39,601 bases of DNA from Pseudomonadota bacterium (GTDB taxonomy: Bacteria > Desulfobacterota > Desulfobacteria > Desulfobacterales > RPRI01). Each line of letters starts with the position of its first letter. Positions within the stretch are counted from its first letter, which is position 1. The stretch lies in the NCBI GenBank assembly GCA_018901125.1, contig JAHIFE010000130.1:1-39601 (forward strand), in the 5' to 3' direction. Shown here piece after piece: positions 16,439-25,296 of the stretch. Under the pieces are notes generated by a model. That model did not search any database, was not told the DNA's origin, and saw only the letters and a program-made list of their open reading frames with translations. The position numbers were made by a program, and so were the translations under genes.

Positions 16439-17239
16439 ATGATAAAATATAAAGGATTGGAATACGAGATTCAAGGCAATGGGGAACCTATACTGCTTAT
16501 TCACGGAAGTATTTTAGCAGACGCTTTTCTTCCGCTCACTAATGAGGCGATACTCTCAGACCGTTATAAACTTATCCGGTATCACCGCCGGGGTTTTGCC
16601 GGCAGCGATCCCCTTGCTGGAGCATTCAGTATCGAAGAACAAGCTAAAGATGCTTTGACACTGCTGCAAGCGCTCGGCATACAACGTGCGCACGTGATCG
16701 GGCACTCCTATGGAGCGGTGACCGCTTTGCAGCTTGCTTGCCAGGCTCCGTCCGCTGTTCACTCACTTGTACTTCTCGAACCACCTAAGACTACCGAAGA
16801 ACCGGAAAGCATGGAGGAGTTCGAGCCACTTATCGCACAGTTTAGTTCCGGCGATGTTATTGGTGCTGTTGATACATTCATGGCTATGGTTGGCGGACCG
16901 GACTGGAGATCCGAGGTGCAGCGCACCGTACCTGGCGGTCCCGAACAGGCGGAAAAGGATGCCGCTACCTTTTTCGATGTAGAATTTCCAGCGCTGGGAG
17001 ACTGGATTCTGAGCAAAGAGAAAGCAAGGCGCATATCTCACCCAGTCCTTTATCTCCTCGGAGCCGAGAGTGATCCTATGTTCGAAAAGGCAAAGCAGGC
17101 TTTTAAGTCGATCGTAACACATACAGAAGAAGTACTGCTTCCCGGAATTAATCATCTTTTTATGATACGCAATCCAAACCAGGTAGTCAGGCCTATCGCT
17201 GACTTTCTGGCGCGGCATCCCTTAATTAAAATCAGGTAA
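16439..17239 (+). CDS. Alpha/beta-fold hydrolase
   Basis: A 266-aa serine hydrolase of the alpha/beta fold. Catalytic features are the oxyanion region LLIHGS, the nucleophile elbow VIGHSYGAV with Ser90, an acid in LYLLGAESDPMF and the His in LPGINHLFM. There is no signal peptide, so it is cytoplasmic, and the substrate cannot be inferred. Its codons are richer in G and C than in the neighbouring genes, and an attC-like site lies just upstream, both pointing to horizontal acquisition. The start has AGGAGAAG directly upstream. Its 3' end overlaps the 3' end of the convergent metG by 8 bases. Confidence 0.88.
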   Translation: MIKYKGLEYEIQGNGEPILLIHGSILADAFLPLTNEAILSDRYKLIRYHRRGFAGSDPLAGAFSIEEQAKDALTLLQALGIQRAHVIGHSYGAVTALQLACQAPSAVHSLVLLEPPKTTEEPESMEEFEPLIAQFSSGDVIGAVDTFMAMVGGPDWRSEVQRTVPGGPEQAEKDAATFFDVEFPALGDWILSKEKARRISHPVLYLLGAESDPMFEKAKQAFKSIVTHTEEVLLPGINHLFMIRNPNQVVRPIADFLARHPLIKIR

Positions 17240-19151
17240 GAGGTGTGCCGGGTTTTACTTTTTTGTCGAGGGTTGCTACCGTGCAGCCGTTTTCATCAAC
17301 TGCGGCAAGCAGCATTCCGTTTGATACTATCCCCATAATCTTTGCCGGTTTTAAGTTTGCAACAACTATAACCTGCTTTCCGACCAGTTCTTCCGGGGTA
17401 TAGCTTAAGGCAATACCTGACGCAATGATTCTGGTATCGCCAAGATCAACTTCGAGTTTAAGAACTTTTTTAGCGCCTTTAATTTTTTCCGCTTTTACTA
17501 TAGTTGCTACTCTTAAATCAATTCTTGAAAGCAACTCTATAGTTATTTCAGGTTTTATCTCCAAAACAGCAGGCTCTGTTTTTATCCCGGCCAAGGCCTG
17601 TTCCTCTTTTTTCTTATCGATTCTAGGAAAAAGGGTAATTGATTTTGGTATGTTTGTGCCGGCTGCAAGGACTTTCCATGTTTTAAGACAAGCTAATTCA
17701 TAAAATGCACTTTCCGGGTTTTGCCCAAGATGGTGCTGCATGGTTTTTGCCGTATCAGGCATCACAGGATAAATAAGCCCCGAGACTATTCTTAATCCTT
17801 CGAGAAGATTATATATAACAAATTCAAGCTCATTTCTCTCTGATTTCTTTTTTGCAAGCTCCCAGGGTGCTGTGGTATCAACATATTTGTTCATCTGATT
17901 AATAAATTCCCAGACCGAAATTAAAGCCTTATGGAAAGAAAAGCTTTCCATAGCTTTTTCATATTCTGTTAAAGCAGTAGCTGCATCAAGCTTAAGGCCG
18001 CCTTGCATTTCATCTTCGGTTTCGGGATTAATTTCGGGGATAACTCCGCCGAAATATTTATGAACCATTGTAATTACTCTTGAAAACAGATTTCCTATAT
18101 CATTTGCAAGATCAGAGTTTATACGCGAAACCAGCGCTTCCTCGTTAAAACCGGAATCAAGACCGAAAACCATTTCCCTGACAAGAAAATATCTGAAAGC
18201 ATCCAGACCATATGTGTTTTTCAGCGACAGAGGCTCAACAACATTTCCTAAGCTTTTTGACATCTTGCTCTGATCAATATTCCAGTAACCGTGAACATTA
18301 AGATGCTTGAATAAGGGTATGCCGGCAGCTTTAAGCATTATAGGCCAGTATATCCCATGAGGTTTTAAAATATCTTTTGCAACAATATGCTGGGCATTGG
18401 GCCAATACTTATTAAACAGCTCGCCATTGGGATAACCCAATGCCGTAATATAGTTAAGAAGAGCATCGAACCATACGTAAGTTACATATTTATCATCAAA
18501 TGGAAGAGTAATTCCCCATTCAAGACGCGTTTTGGGACGGGAAATGCAAAGATCTTCCAAAGGTTCTTTTAAAAATGACAAAACTTCATTTTTATATCTT
18601 TCGGGACGTATGAAATCAGGATTCCGCGTGATATGATCGATAAGCCAGTCCTGATAACGGCTCATTTTAAAAAAATAATTTGATTCCTTAATCGATTCCG
18701 GCTCGGTTTCATGGTCAGGACATTTTCCGTTAACAAGCTCACGTTCAGTATAAAAACGTTCGCACCCGAAACAATATAGACCTTCATATTCAGAAAAATA
18801 GATATCGCCTGAATCATATATTTTCTGCAGCACCTGCTTTACTCTCTCTATATGCGAAGAATCGGTTGTGCGAATAAAAGAATCATATTTTATATTCAGT
18901 TCCGGCCATAGATTTTTAAAAAGCCCGCTAATTTTATCTGCGTATTCTTTAGGATTTAAATTCTCCTTCTCTGCTGCGCGCACGACCTTATCGCCATGTT
19001 CATCTGTTCCTGTAAGAAAGAAAGTATCTTTGCCTTGCATAACATTATAACGGCAGACAACATCTGCGATAATTGTAGTATAAGCATGGCCAAGATGAGG
19101 TTTGGCGTTAACGTAATAAATCGGCGTTGTAATATAAAATATATCTGTCAT
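17232..19151 (-). CDS. metG: Methionyl-tRNA synthetase with C-terminal tRNA-binding domain
   Basis: Charges tRNA-Met. The N-terminal catalytic domain shows the HIGH signature as HLGH (in AKPHLGHAYTT), a zinc knuckle with CFGC and a later CPDH, and the KMSKS signature intact in SKMSKSLGNVV. An anticodon-binding helical domain follows, and the last about 105 residues (RIDLRVATIVKAEKIKGAKK, IVVANLKPAKIMGIVSNGML) form the EMAP/Trbp111-type tRNA-binding domain, giving 639 aa in all. It overlaps the upstream ricT gene by 4 bases and is the last gene of the ihf-holB-ricT-metG run on this strand. No defects are seen, in contrast to the altered cysteinyl-tRNA synthetase elsewhere in the window. Confidence 0.95.
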   Translation of the reverse strand: MTDIFYITTPIYYVNAKPHLGHAYTTIIADVVCRYNVMQGKDTFFLTGTDEHGDKVVRAAEKENLNPKEYADKISGLFKNLWPELNIKYDSFIRTTDSSHIERVKQVLQKIYDSGDIYFSEYEGLYCFGCERFYTERELVNGKCPDHETEPESIKESNYFFKMSRYQDWLIDHITRNPDFIRPERYKNEVLSFLKEPLEDLCISRPKTRLEWGITLPFDDKYVTYVWFDALLNYITALGYPNGELFNKYWPNAQHIVAKDILKPHGIYWPIMLKAAGIPLFKHLNVHGYWNIDQSKMSKSLGNVVEPLSLKNTYGLDAFRYFLVREMVFGLDSGFNEEALVSRINSDLANDIGNLFSRVITMVHKYFGGVIPEINPETEDEMQGGLKLDAATALTEYEKAMESFSFHKALISVWEFINQMNKYVDTTAPWELAKKKSERNELEFVIYNLLEGLRIVSGLIYPVMPDTAKTMQHHLGQNPESAFYELACLKTWKVLAAGTNIPKSITLFPRIDKKKEEQALAGIKTEPAVLEIKPEITIELLSRIDLRVATIVKAEKIKGAKKVLKLEVDLGDTRIIASGIALSYTPEELVGKQVIVVANLKPAKIMGIVSNGMLLAAVDENGCTVATLDKKVKPGTPLT

Positions 19152-19903
19152 TTAATTTTCTCATCTTTTTCAAGTTCTTTTTCTCCGGGAATCATTTTAA
19201 TGTCTTTATTATCTATATTTTCATCTCCGGAGGCTTTATCGGGCTGGGGAATATCAGCTGGCATCCCGTGTTCAAACGTCAGGCAACACATAAGTCTGCC
19301 GCACTGACCGGATATTTTGGTAGGATTTAAGGAAAGACTTTGATCTTTTGCCATCTTTATCGAAACAGGTCCGAATTTATCCATGAAAAGAGAGCAACAG
19401 ATTTCACGACCGCACCTTCCCAGTCCTCCGCTCATCTTGGCCTGATTACGAATACCAACCTGCCGCATTTCAATTCTTACTTCAAGGTTCTTGACAAGCA
19501 TCTTAACAAGCTGTCTGAAATCGACACGGCCTTCAGCGGTAAAGTAAAATGTGAGCTTGCTTGTATCAAATGAACTTTCAACTGAGAAAAGGTTCATTTT
19601 AAGGTCAAGATCTTTGATACATTTCATACAGAAAGCATGGGCTTTTTGTTCAATTTCCTGATTTTTTTCTTTTTGCTGATAATCCTTTTCATTTGTAAGA
19701 CGAATGACCTTGCTAAGCTGCCTGTCAGGCGGCACATCTAAGGGTACAGGAACAGTCGCCACCGTTCCGAAACTTAAACCCTGTTCGGTTTCGACAATAA
19801 CATAGTTTCCAATATTAAGTACAAATCCGCCGCAATCAAAGTCATACACTTTCCCGGCAGGCTTGAATCTGATGCCTACAACTTTCATATATATAAAGTC
19901 CAA
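19148..19903 (-). CDS. ricT: RicT/YaaT-like PSP1-domain protein
   Basis: A 251-aa member of the PSP1/YaaT family. In Bacillus, RicT with RicA and RicF forms an iron-sulfur complex that influences RNase Y-dependent mRNA processing; the role in proteobacteria-like organisms is not settled. The core is GGLGRCGREICCSLF and SGQCGRLMCCLTFE, with the conserved Cys pairs that can hold a cluster, and the N-terminal part has LSFGTVATVPVPLD. The last about 30 residues are acidic and lysine-rich and look disordered. It lies 44 bp downstream of holB and overlaps metG by 4 bases, a gene order common in many bacteria. Confidence 0.88.
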   Translation of the reverse strand: MDFIYMKVVGIRFKPAGKVYDFDCGGFVLNIGNYVIVETEQGLSFGTVATVPVPLDVPPDRQLSKVIRLTNEKDYQQKEKNQEIEQKAHAFCMKCIKDLDLKMNLFSVESSFDTSKLTFYFTAEGRVDFRQLVKMLVKNLEVRIEMRQVGIRNQAKMSGGLGRCGREICCSLFMDKFGPVSIKMAKDQSLSLNPTKISGQCGRLMCCLTFEHGMPADIPQPDKASGDENIDNKDIKMIPGEKELEKDEKIK

Positions 19904-19947
19904 ACAAACAGGACTATTTCTCTCCTAAATAAAAGCAAAAACTGCTG

Positions 19948-20982
19948 TTATTGATTTTGTGCAAACCGCAATAGCAGAGTTTCTGCTGTAAGCCTTAAAT
20001 TTACATTTGCCCTGACATTTTGTCGGCAAGATTCAATTGCATCAAATCGGGAAAGAAGATCCGGTTTTGTATGCCGATTTGATGCGTTTTGTATTTTTCC
20101 CAAAAGATCAAAAAATATGATTTTTTCAGGGTGAGATTTAAAAACAATAATATCTCTGTACCAGATTTTTAAAATTTCGAGAAATTCCAGAAAATTTTCT
20201 TTATCTTTCGACAATTTTTCTGCAAACACAAGGCACTTTCCGGTTTCGTTTAAAGACAAAGACTCAGTTTCATTTATTATCCAATCTCTTTTTCTGAGTC
20301 CGGCAATACCAACGATATCAAGCGCTCTGCTAAAACTGCCATTAGCCATAGCTGCAAGTATAGCTGCGCTATCCGGTGGCAAGCCTTTTTCTTCAACAAG
20401 CATTTCAGCAAGTCTCTTTTGGGAAACAGGATTGAATCTTACAAACTGGCACCTTGATGCAATAGTAGGTATAATATCTGATTGTTCAGTTGCAGTCAGT
20501 ATCAGAACTGTCTTTTCGGGCGGTTCTTCCAGTACTTTCAAAATAGCGTTTCCTGCTGCCGCATTCATAACCTGGACGTCCGATATTATAACTACGCGTA
20601 TCTTTGCCTCATAGGGCTTCAGAGCAAGAATCTCACGCAGGTCACGAATCTGGGCTATCTTGATGAAAGAACCGGAAGGTTTTATCTCAATAATATCAGG
20701 GTGATTCTTTGACAGAATTTTCCTGCAAGATACGCAAACACCACACGGAATTTTGTTATTAAGATTATGTAAAACGCCGTCTTTATCTGAAGGCAAATAT
20801 GGCATATCAGCACTGTTTGCAAGGCAATTGCATGCCATAGCAAATCTTTTTGCAGCAGCCTGTTTCCCCACACCTTCCATACCCAAGAAAAGGAGCGCAT
20901 GCGGGATGGCACCTTTTCTGAGCAACGTATTTAAAATATGGGAAGGTATTTTTTGATCAGGAATAGATTCAAAATCAGGCAC
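19948..20982 (-). CDS. holB: DNA polymerase III delta-prime subunit
   Basis: Clamp-loader subunit of the replicative polymerase. It has the AAA+ layout with a P-loop-like GMEGVGKQ near residue 34, a four-Cys zinc module (CNCLA, CGVCVSCRK), and the conserved AGNAILKVLEEPPEKTVLIL followed by SRCQFVRFNPVS. At 344 aa it fits HolB. The start is GTG at 20982, sharing one base with the stop of the upstream HU/IHF gene, so the two are translationally coupled. The delta-prime subunit is usually catalytically weak, and I did not judge its ATPase residues in detail. Confidence 0.9.
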   Translation of the reverse strand: MPDFESIPDQKIPSHILNTLLRKGAIPHALLFLGMEGVGKQAAAKRFAMACNCLANSADMPYLPSDKDGVLHNLNNKIPCGVCVSCRKILSKNHPDIIEIKPSGSFIKIAQIRDLREILALKPYEAKIRVVIISDVQVMNAAAGNAILKVLEEPPEKTVLILTATEQSDIIPTIASRCQFVRFNPVSQKRLAEMLVEEKGLPPDSAAILAAMANGSFSRALDIVGIAGLRKRDWIINETESLSLNETGKCLVFAEKLSKDKENFLEFLEILKIWYRDIIVFKSHPEKIIFFDLLGKIQNASNRHTKPDLLSRFDAIESCRQNVRANVNLRLTAETLLLRFAQNQ

Positions 20983-21260
20983 TATTCAAGATCTACCCGT
21001 TCCTTCAACTCTTTACCCGACTTAAAAAAAGGAAGTTTTTTGGGTTTTATAACAACTTTTTCGCCTGTCTTAGGATTTCTGCCTGCATAGCTTTTGTAAT
21101 TTTTTACATAAAAACTGCACAAGCCTCTGATTTCAATACGATCTCCCTTGGCCATCGCATCTGCCATTGAATCAAAAAAAATCTGAACCACCCTTGCAGC
21201 TTCCGCTTTTGATATGTCTGCCTTATCCTTGATAGCCGAAATTAACTCCAGTTTATTCAT
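20982..21260 (-). CDS. HU/IHF-family DNA-bending protein
   Basis: A 92-aa nucleoid protein. The N-terminal dimerisation helices (MNKLELISAIKDKADISKAE) are followed by the beta-arm part GDRIEIRGLCSFYVKNYKS and AGRNPKTGEKVVIKPKKLPFFKSG, which has the DNA-intercalating Pro in the RNPKTGE segment. It looks closer to IHF-beta/alpha-type sequences than to canonical HU, so the gene symbol is left open. GGAGG-type ribosome binding signal precedes the ATG. It ends where holB begins and may lead that operon, with its promoter in the 164-bp gap below the NusG-like gene. Confidence 0.92.
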   Translation of the reverse strand: MNKLELISAIKDKADISKAEAARVVQIFFDSMADAMAKGDRIEIRGLCSFYVKNYKSYAGRNPKTGEKVVIKPKKLPFFKSGKELKERVDLE

Positions 21261-21424
21261 ATTTCCTCCTTGAAAAATATCTTAAAACTACGAACAATGA
21301 TTTGATACCTTTTATTAACATCTGATAAAAGCCATGCTCCGACATGGCAAATGTGAGTTCTTTAAAGCTCTTTATTAATCACTTTAAATATATGTTTATA
21401 ATAAGTCAAGCAGTTATGATAATT

Positions 21425-21937
21425 TTATGTCAAAATCTCAATATCGTCTTCATCAACTTCCACCGAAGCAAACTGTCCGAGTGCTTCAATGTTAACTACC
21501 ACACGTCCTATTTTCCCTTGCCTGGCAAATATTCCGACAATACCTTCAAAAGGGCCCCTTAATACACGAACTGCGTCGCCTTTTTGAAATTTTGTTCCTG
21601 TATCTACTTTCCCGTCTCCTGCCGTCATTATCTTCAGCGATTCTATTGTTTCATTGGGAACCGAAACAGGTCCGCTCCGGTTTCCAATGAATCGTACCAC
21701 TCCGGCGGTTTTAACGATTTCAATTTGACTTTCAGGTGTCAGATCGGATTTCACAAAAAGATATCCGGGGAAAAGGGGTATTTTTATCATGGCTTTTCTG
21801 TCAACCCGGCGGCTTCTCACCAGAACTTTCGGCAGAAAAGCATCCATATGCTTTTTTATCAAACCTTCATGAACTACGTTTTCAAACCTGCTTTTTGTAT
21901 GAACAACATACCATAAAGGCTTTATGATTGTTGACAT
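21425..21937 (-). CDS. NusG/UpxY-like transcription antitermination paralogue
   Basis: A 170-aa protein with the NusG N-terminal domain (WYVVHTKSRFENVVHEGL, IPLFPGYLFVK, VVRFIGN) and a C-terminal KOW motif (FQKGDAVRVLRGPFEGIVGI). Its sequence is closer to UpxY/RfaH-type paralogues than to housekeeping NusG, which usually sits beside secE and ribosomal genes. Such paralogues help polymerase through long envelope or polysaccharide operons. Its ATG comes directly after the lptD stop codon (TAG then ATG), with GGGCGGATAG as the ribosome binding region inside the end of lptD, so the two are co-translated. Its target operon is not visible here. Confidence 0.85.
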   Translation of the reverse strand: MSTIIKPLWYVVHTKSRFENVVHEGLIKKHMDAFLPKVLVRSRRVDRKAMIKIPLFPGYLFVKSDLTPESQIEIVKTAGVVRFIGNRSGPVSVPNETIESLKIMTAGDGKVDTGTKFQKGDAVRVLRGPFEGIVGIFARQGKIGRVVVNIEALGQFASVEVDEDDIEILT

Positions 21938-24199
21938 CTATCCGCCCATACCCCCAAGACCGGTAAAATTAACCAAGAAAGAATATTTTTGGTCATTTTC
22001 CTCGTTAGTATAACGAAAATCAATAGACCAGCATTGAGCAGTATAAAGAAAACCGACATTGGTTCTTATTCTTTTCTTATCACGGATATTTCGTTCATCA
22101 TTGGCTTTAAACAAAAGGCCCTCAAAAATTTTTATATTAAGCGTTAAAAATAAAGATTCCACAAAATCGCGCTGGTATCTGTATTCCCATGAAATAGAAT
22201 CGTTGCGGTAATCTGATAATGTTCCTGAAATATTTCGATCAACGAAATCACTGTCATACGGAGACCATTTGGCATCCGCGGACAAAGATAAATATTTTGC
22301 CGGAGTAAATTTCACTTCTCCGTATAAAGGAGAAAACGGCCTCTTGTTTTGTTGATCTGCCCAATTTTCAGGCTTATCTTCCCTCTCCTCGTTTATATCA
22401 TAGCTTTGCTCAAGTTTTACTCTTAAAAACTCATTATATAAATAAGAAGGTGTTTTTGCTTCTTTTTCATCGGACGCTCCGATTTTATCTTGAAGAGATT
22501 TTAAGGTAAATGTGTTTATTAAAGAATAGGTTACAAGGTTCTTTTTGCTAATCCGGTCTATGCTGTCAAAATACGGATATCCGGCCTGTTCTTTATCCGG
22601 AATATAATCATAAATAATCTGCGGCTTAATCGAATGTTTAATGCTGTCTACATATTTGCTGCCAACTTTAAGAACTCTGAATACTTCTGTAGAGAGGTCA
22701 AGCTTAACATCATACATTTCTCTGTCGTAAGTACTGTTCTTTGTTGCAGCATCCCCTTGGTCAATATACCAGGATGTCTGCCTTAAGCCTAATGATGGTT
22801 CAAATGAAAAAAAGTTTTTATATCTGTATGGCAGATAGAATCTCGGATACAAGTCTATGCGTTGTCCGGTTACGCCGTCTTTCCTGTAAAAATTGGTATA
22901 TTCGGAATCAAGATCGGCGTAAAAAGGTGTTTCCAGTAATTTTTGTTTTGATCCGTTAAATTCTATAGAAGGTAGCTTGTGCAATGTATCGTCATTGTCA
23001 TTCCATCTGCGGTTTACAACATTATCATACCAGCGTGCTTCCGTATTTAATGTAAAAGAAGACCAGTTTTTTGAAAAATTCAGCCTGTTTACTCTGACAG
23101 GGTCATCGTAATTATCTATCTCCCGCCCAAAATATTCATTAAAATAATTTTCTGTCTTGCTGAAACCATTATAGCCGTCTTTGAATTCATTAAGATAATC
23201 CTGATCACTTACAATATCCAGATCCAGTGTTGCCTCAACCCCATAAGACAGCGATTGGTTATTTTTCGTTCTGAACCAGTATCTATCGGAATTGGGGCGC
23301 AAATATGCGTCACCGCTATATCCCCATTTATCACTTGATTGCATGCCGTCATCTGTCTTTTTGTCATTAAGGAAATCATACATTATGGTTCCCTTTGATC
23401 CTGGGCTCAAGACATAACGGTATTCAAAGCCCACTTGTTCACCACGTTCGCTCATATGGTGTAAATAGAAAGTAGCGTCTGTATTTTCATTTATTGCCCA
23501 GAAATAAGGCTGATTATATTCTATGCCTTTGCGTTCGGATTGTGCTGCCTCCGGAGCGAGAAGGCCTGACTGACGCTTAACTTTTGCCGGAAAGGCAGCA
23601 AAGGGAACATATATAACCGGTAGTTTTTTTGTCCAGAATGTCGCATGATTTATAAAACCATATCCTTCCAAAGTTATTTTAAGTTTTTTACCTGTTATTT
23701 TCCATGCAGGCACATCATTATCACAGGTTGAAACAGTCGCTTCTTCGGCAGTATAGGTATTTTCTCCTGTTTTTTCAATGCTATCACCGCTGATATGATA
23801 ATTATTCTCTTTCAGGAAGATATTTCCCCCATAAATTATTCCGGTTTCGGACTTTAAATCCACATCAATGCTCGATCCACTGATAACATCCTGGCCCAGA
23901 TTCATAACTACATTGCCCTTTGCATTTGCCATTGATGTCGTCCGGTTAAAACGAACATAATCAGCTGAAAGTCTTTTGTCTTTCTTGAAAATAATAACAT
24001 TTCCGGAGGCAATATATACATCTGCATTCCGGTCATGATAAATTTCATTGGCATTTATATTCCATGGTTCATCCGGATTATCATTTTTAAAGGGATCTTT
24101 AAAAGCATCCGATGCAAAAACGCTGGAAGAGATAATAAAAAGGACAGAAAATATGATCAGCAGAATATATGAATAGTTAACATTATGTTTTTTAAGCAC
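21938..24199 (-). CDS. lptD: LPS-assembly outer-membrane protein LptD
   Basis: Inserts lipopolysaccharide into the outer leaflet of the outer membrane. A signal peptide at residues 1-29 is followed by an OstA/LptA-like jelly-roll (WNINANEIYHDRNADVYIAS, LSADYVRFNR) and a large C-terminal beta-barrel with the LptD hallmark PVIYVPFAAFP, KRQSGLLAPE and GIEYNQPYFWAI. The 753-aa length is typical. By eye the mature protein has only two cysteines, one in STCDNDVPAW and one in TAQCWSIDFRY, matching a single N- to C-domain disulfide instead of the four-Cys arrangement of E. coli. It is translationally coupled to the NusG paralogue and divergent from surE across 279 bp. Confidence 0.9.
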   Translation of the reverse strand: MLKKHNVNYSYILLIIFSVLFIISSSVFASDAFKDPFKNDNPDEPWNINANEIYHDRNADVYIASGNVIIFKKDKRLSADYVRFNRTTSMANAKGNVVMNLGQDVISGSSIDVDLKSETGIIYGGNIFLKENNYHISGDSIEKTGENTYTAEEATVSTCDNDVPAWKITGKKLKITLEGYGFINHATFWTKKLPVIYVPFAAFPAKVKRQSGLLAPEAAQSERKGIEYNQPYFWAINENTDATFYLHHMSERGEQVGFEYRYVLSPGSKGTIMYDFLNDKKTDDGMQSSDKWGYSGDAYLRPNSDRYWFRTKNNQSLSYGVEATLDLDIVSDQDYLNEFKDGYNGFSKTENYFNEYFGREIDNYDDPVRVNRLNFSKNWSSFTLNTEARWYDNVVNRRWNDNDDTLHKLPSIEFNGSKQKLLETPFYADLDSEYTNFYRKDGVTGQRIDLYPRFYLPYRYKNFFSFEPSLGLRQTSWYIDQGDAATKNSTYDREMYDVKLDLSTEVFRVLKVGSKYVDSIKHSIKPQIIYDYIPDKEQAGYPYFDSIDRISKKNLVTYSLINTFTLKSLQDKIGASDEKEAKTPSYLYNEFLRVKLEQSYDINEEREDKPENWADQQNKRPFSPLYGEVKFTPAKYLSLSADAKWSPYDSDFVDRNISGTLSDYRNDSISWEYRYQRDFVESLFLTLNIKIFEGLLFKANDERNIRDKKRIRTNVGFLYTAQCWSIDFRYTNEENDQKYSFLVNFTGLGGMGG

Positions 24200-24478
24200 A
24201 ATTTCAGATCCGTCTTTCGTGTATAAAATGTATGAAGGTGAATCATTAATTTCTATTAATCAGTATATGCTTGAAAGTTCAGCCAGTTTGATGCAAATAT
24301 TTCGGGACAGAATATAAGAGGGGTTTATAAAAAGCAAGAGACAGTTTTTAAAAAAATAGTGACTTTCAAAAAAATAAAATTTGGTTTATTGTAAAATGCT
24401 GGATTTGATAAAATCCGATTTTTTTTGCCAACTGAAAAATGATATAAAAAAAACAAGAAATTCAGGGTTCTAATAAAT

Positions 24479-25234
24479 ATGAATGTGCTTATTACCAATG
24501 ATGACGGCATTTATGCCGAAGGCCTCTGGGCGCTTTACAGAGCGTTTATAAAATCTCATTCCGTAACGGTTGTCGCTCCTGAACGTGAGAGAAGTGCGGT
24601 AAGTCACAGCATAACGCTTCATAAACCTCTTCGTGTAAACAGAGTCTGTCTGGAAGGTGGGCTTGCCGGATATGCCGTAAATGGCACACCGGCAGATTGT
24701 GTCAAGCTGGGTATTCTTGAAATTATCGGCTGCAAACCGGATATAGTCCTTTCCGGAATAAATCCCGGCGCAAATATCGGTATTAACCTTAATTATTCGG
24801 GAACTGTTGCGGCAGCCAAGGAAGCTTCTTTGTATGGAATAAGCGCTATTGCCATATCCATACAGGGATATGTATCAAAACATTTAAATGACGCAGCTGT
24901 TTTTGGCGAAAAGCTTGCGAGAAAAGTTATAGAAACGGGGCTACCGTCAGGAGTCTTTCTAAATGTAAATTTTCCGGATACATCTTTGGAAGAAACCGCC
25001 GGAATAAAAATCAGCAAACAGGATTTAAGTGTTTTTCCCGAGTTTTTTGAAAAAAGAATTGATCCCAGAAACCGCACGTACTATTGGCAGGGAATCAGTA
25101 CAAATTCTTCGGAATATAACCCTGATACCGACGGAGCGGCGCTTTCCGATAAATACATATCAATAACTCCAATAAAGTGCGATATGACGGATTACGACAT
25201 GATAGAAGAGCTAAAAGCCTGGGATATAGATTAA
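24479..25234 (+). CDS. surE: 5'/3'-nucleotidase SurE
   Basis: Metal-dependent nucleoside 5'/3'-monophosphate phosphatase. The N-terminus MNVLITNDDGIYAEGL carries the Asp-Asp metal site of the SurE family. It is followed by VVAPERERSAVSHSITL, with the conserved Ser, AVNGTPADCVKLG, and VLSGINPGANIGINLNYSGTV. At 251 aa it is full length. It opens the plus-strand run surE-yhaM-tmk-cysKS, and its promoter must lie in the 279-bp divergent region shared with lptD. No clear ribosome binding site is visible in the AT-rich leader directly upstream. Confidence 0.94.
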   Translation: MNVLITNDDGIYAEGLWALYRAFIKSHSVTVVAPERERSAVSHSITLHKPLRVNRVCLEGGLAGYAVNGTPADCVKLGILEIIGCKPDIVLSGINPGANIGINLNYSGTVAAAKEASLYGISAIAISIQGYVSKHLNDAAVFGEKLARKVIETGLPSGVFLNVNFPDTSLEETAGIKISKQDLSVFPEFFEKRIDPRNRTYYWQGISTNSSEYNPDTDGAALSDKYISITPIKCDMTDYDMIEELKAWDID

Positions 25235-25296
25235 ATATAAAATATCTGCGACGTACGATATTATATATTCAATAACACTCATAAACGGTGGATAAT

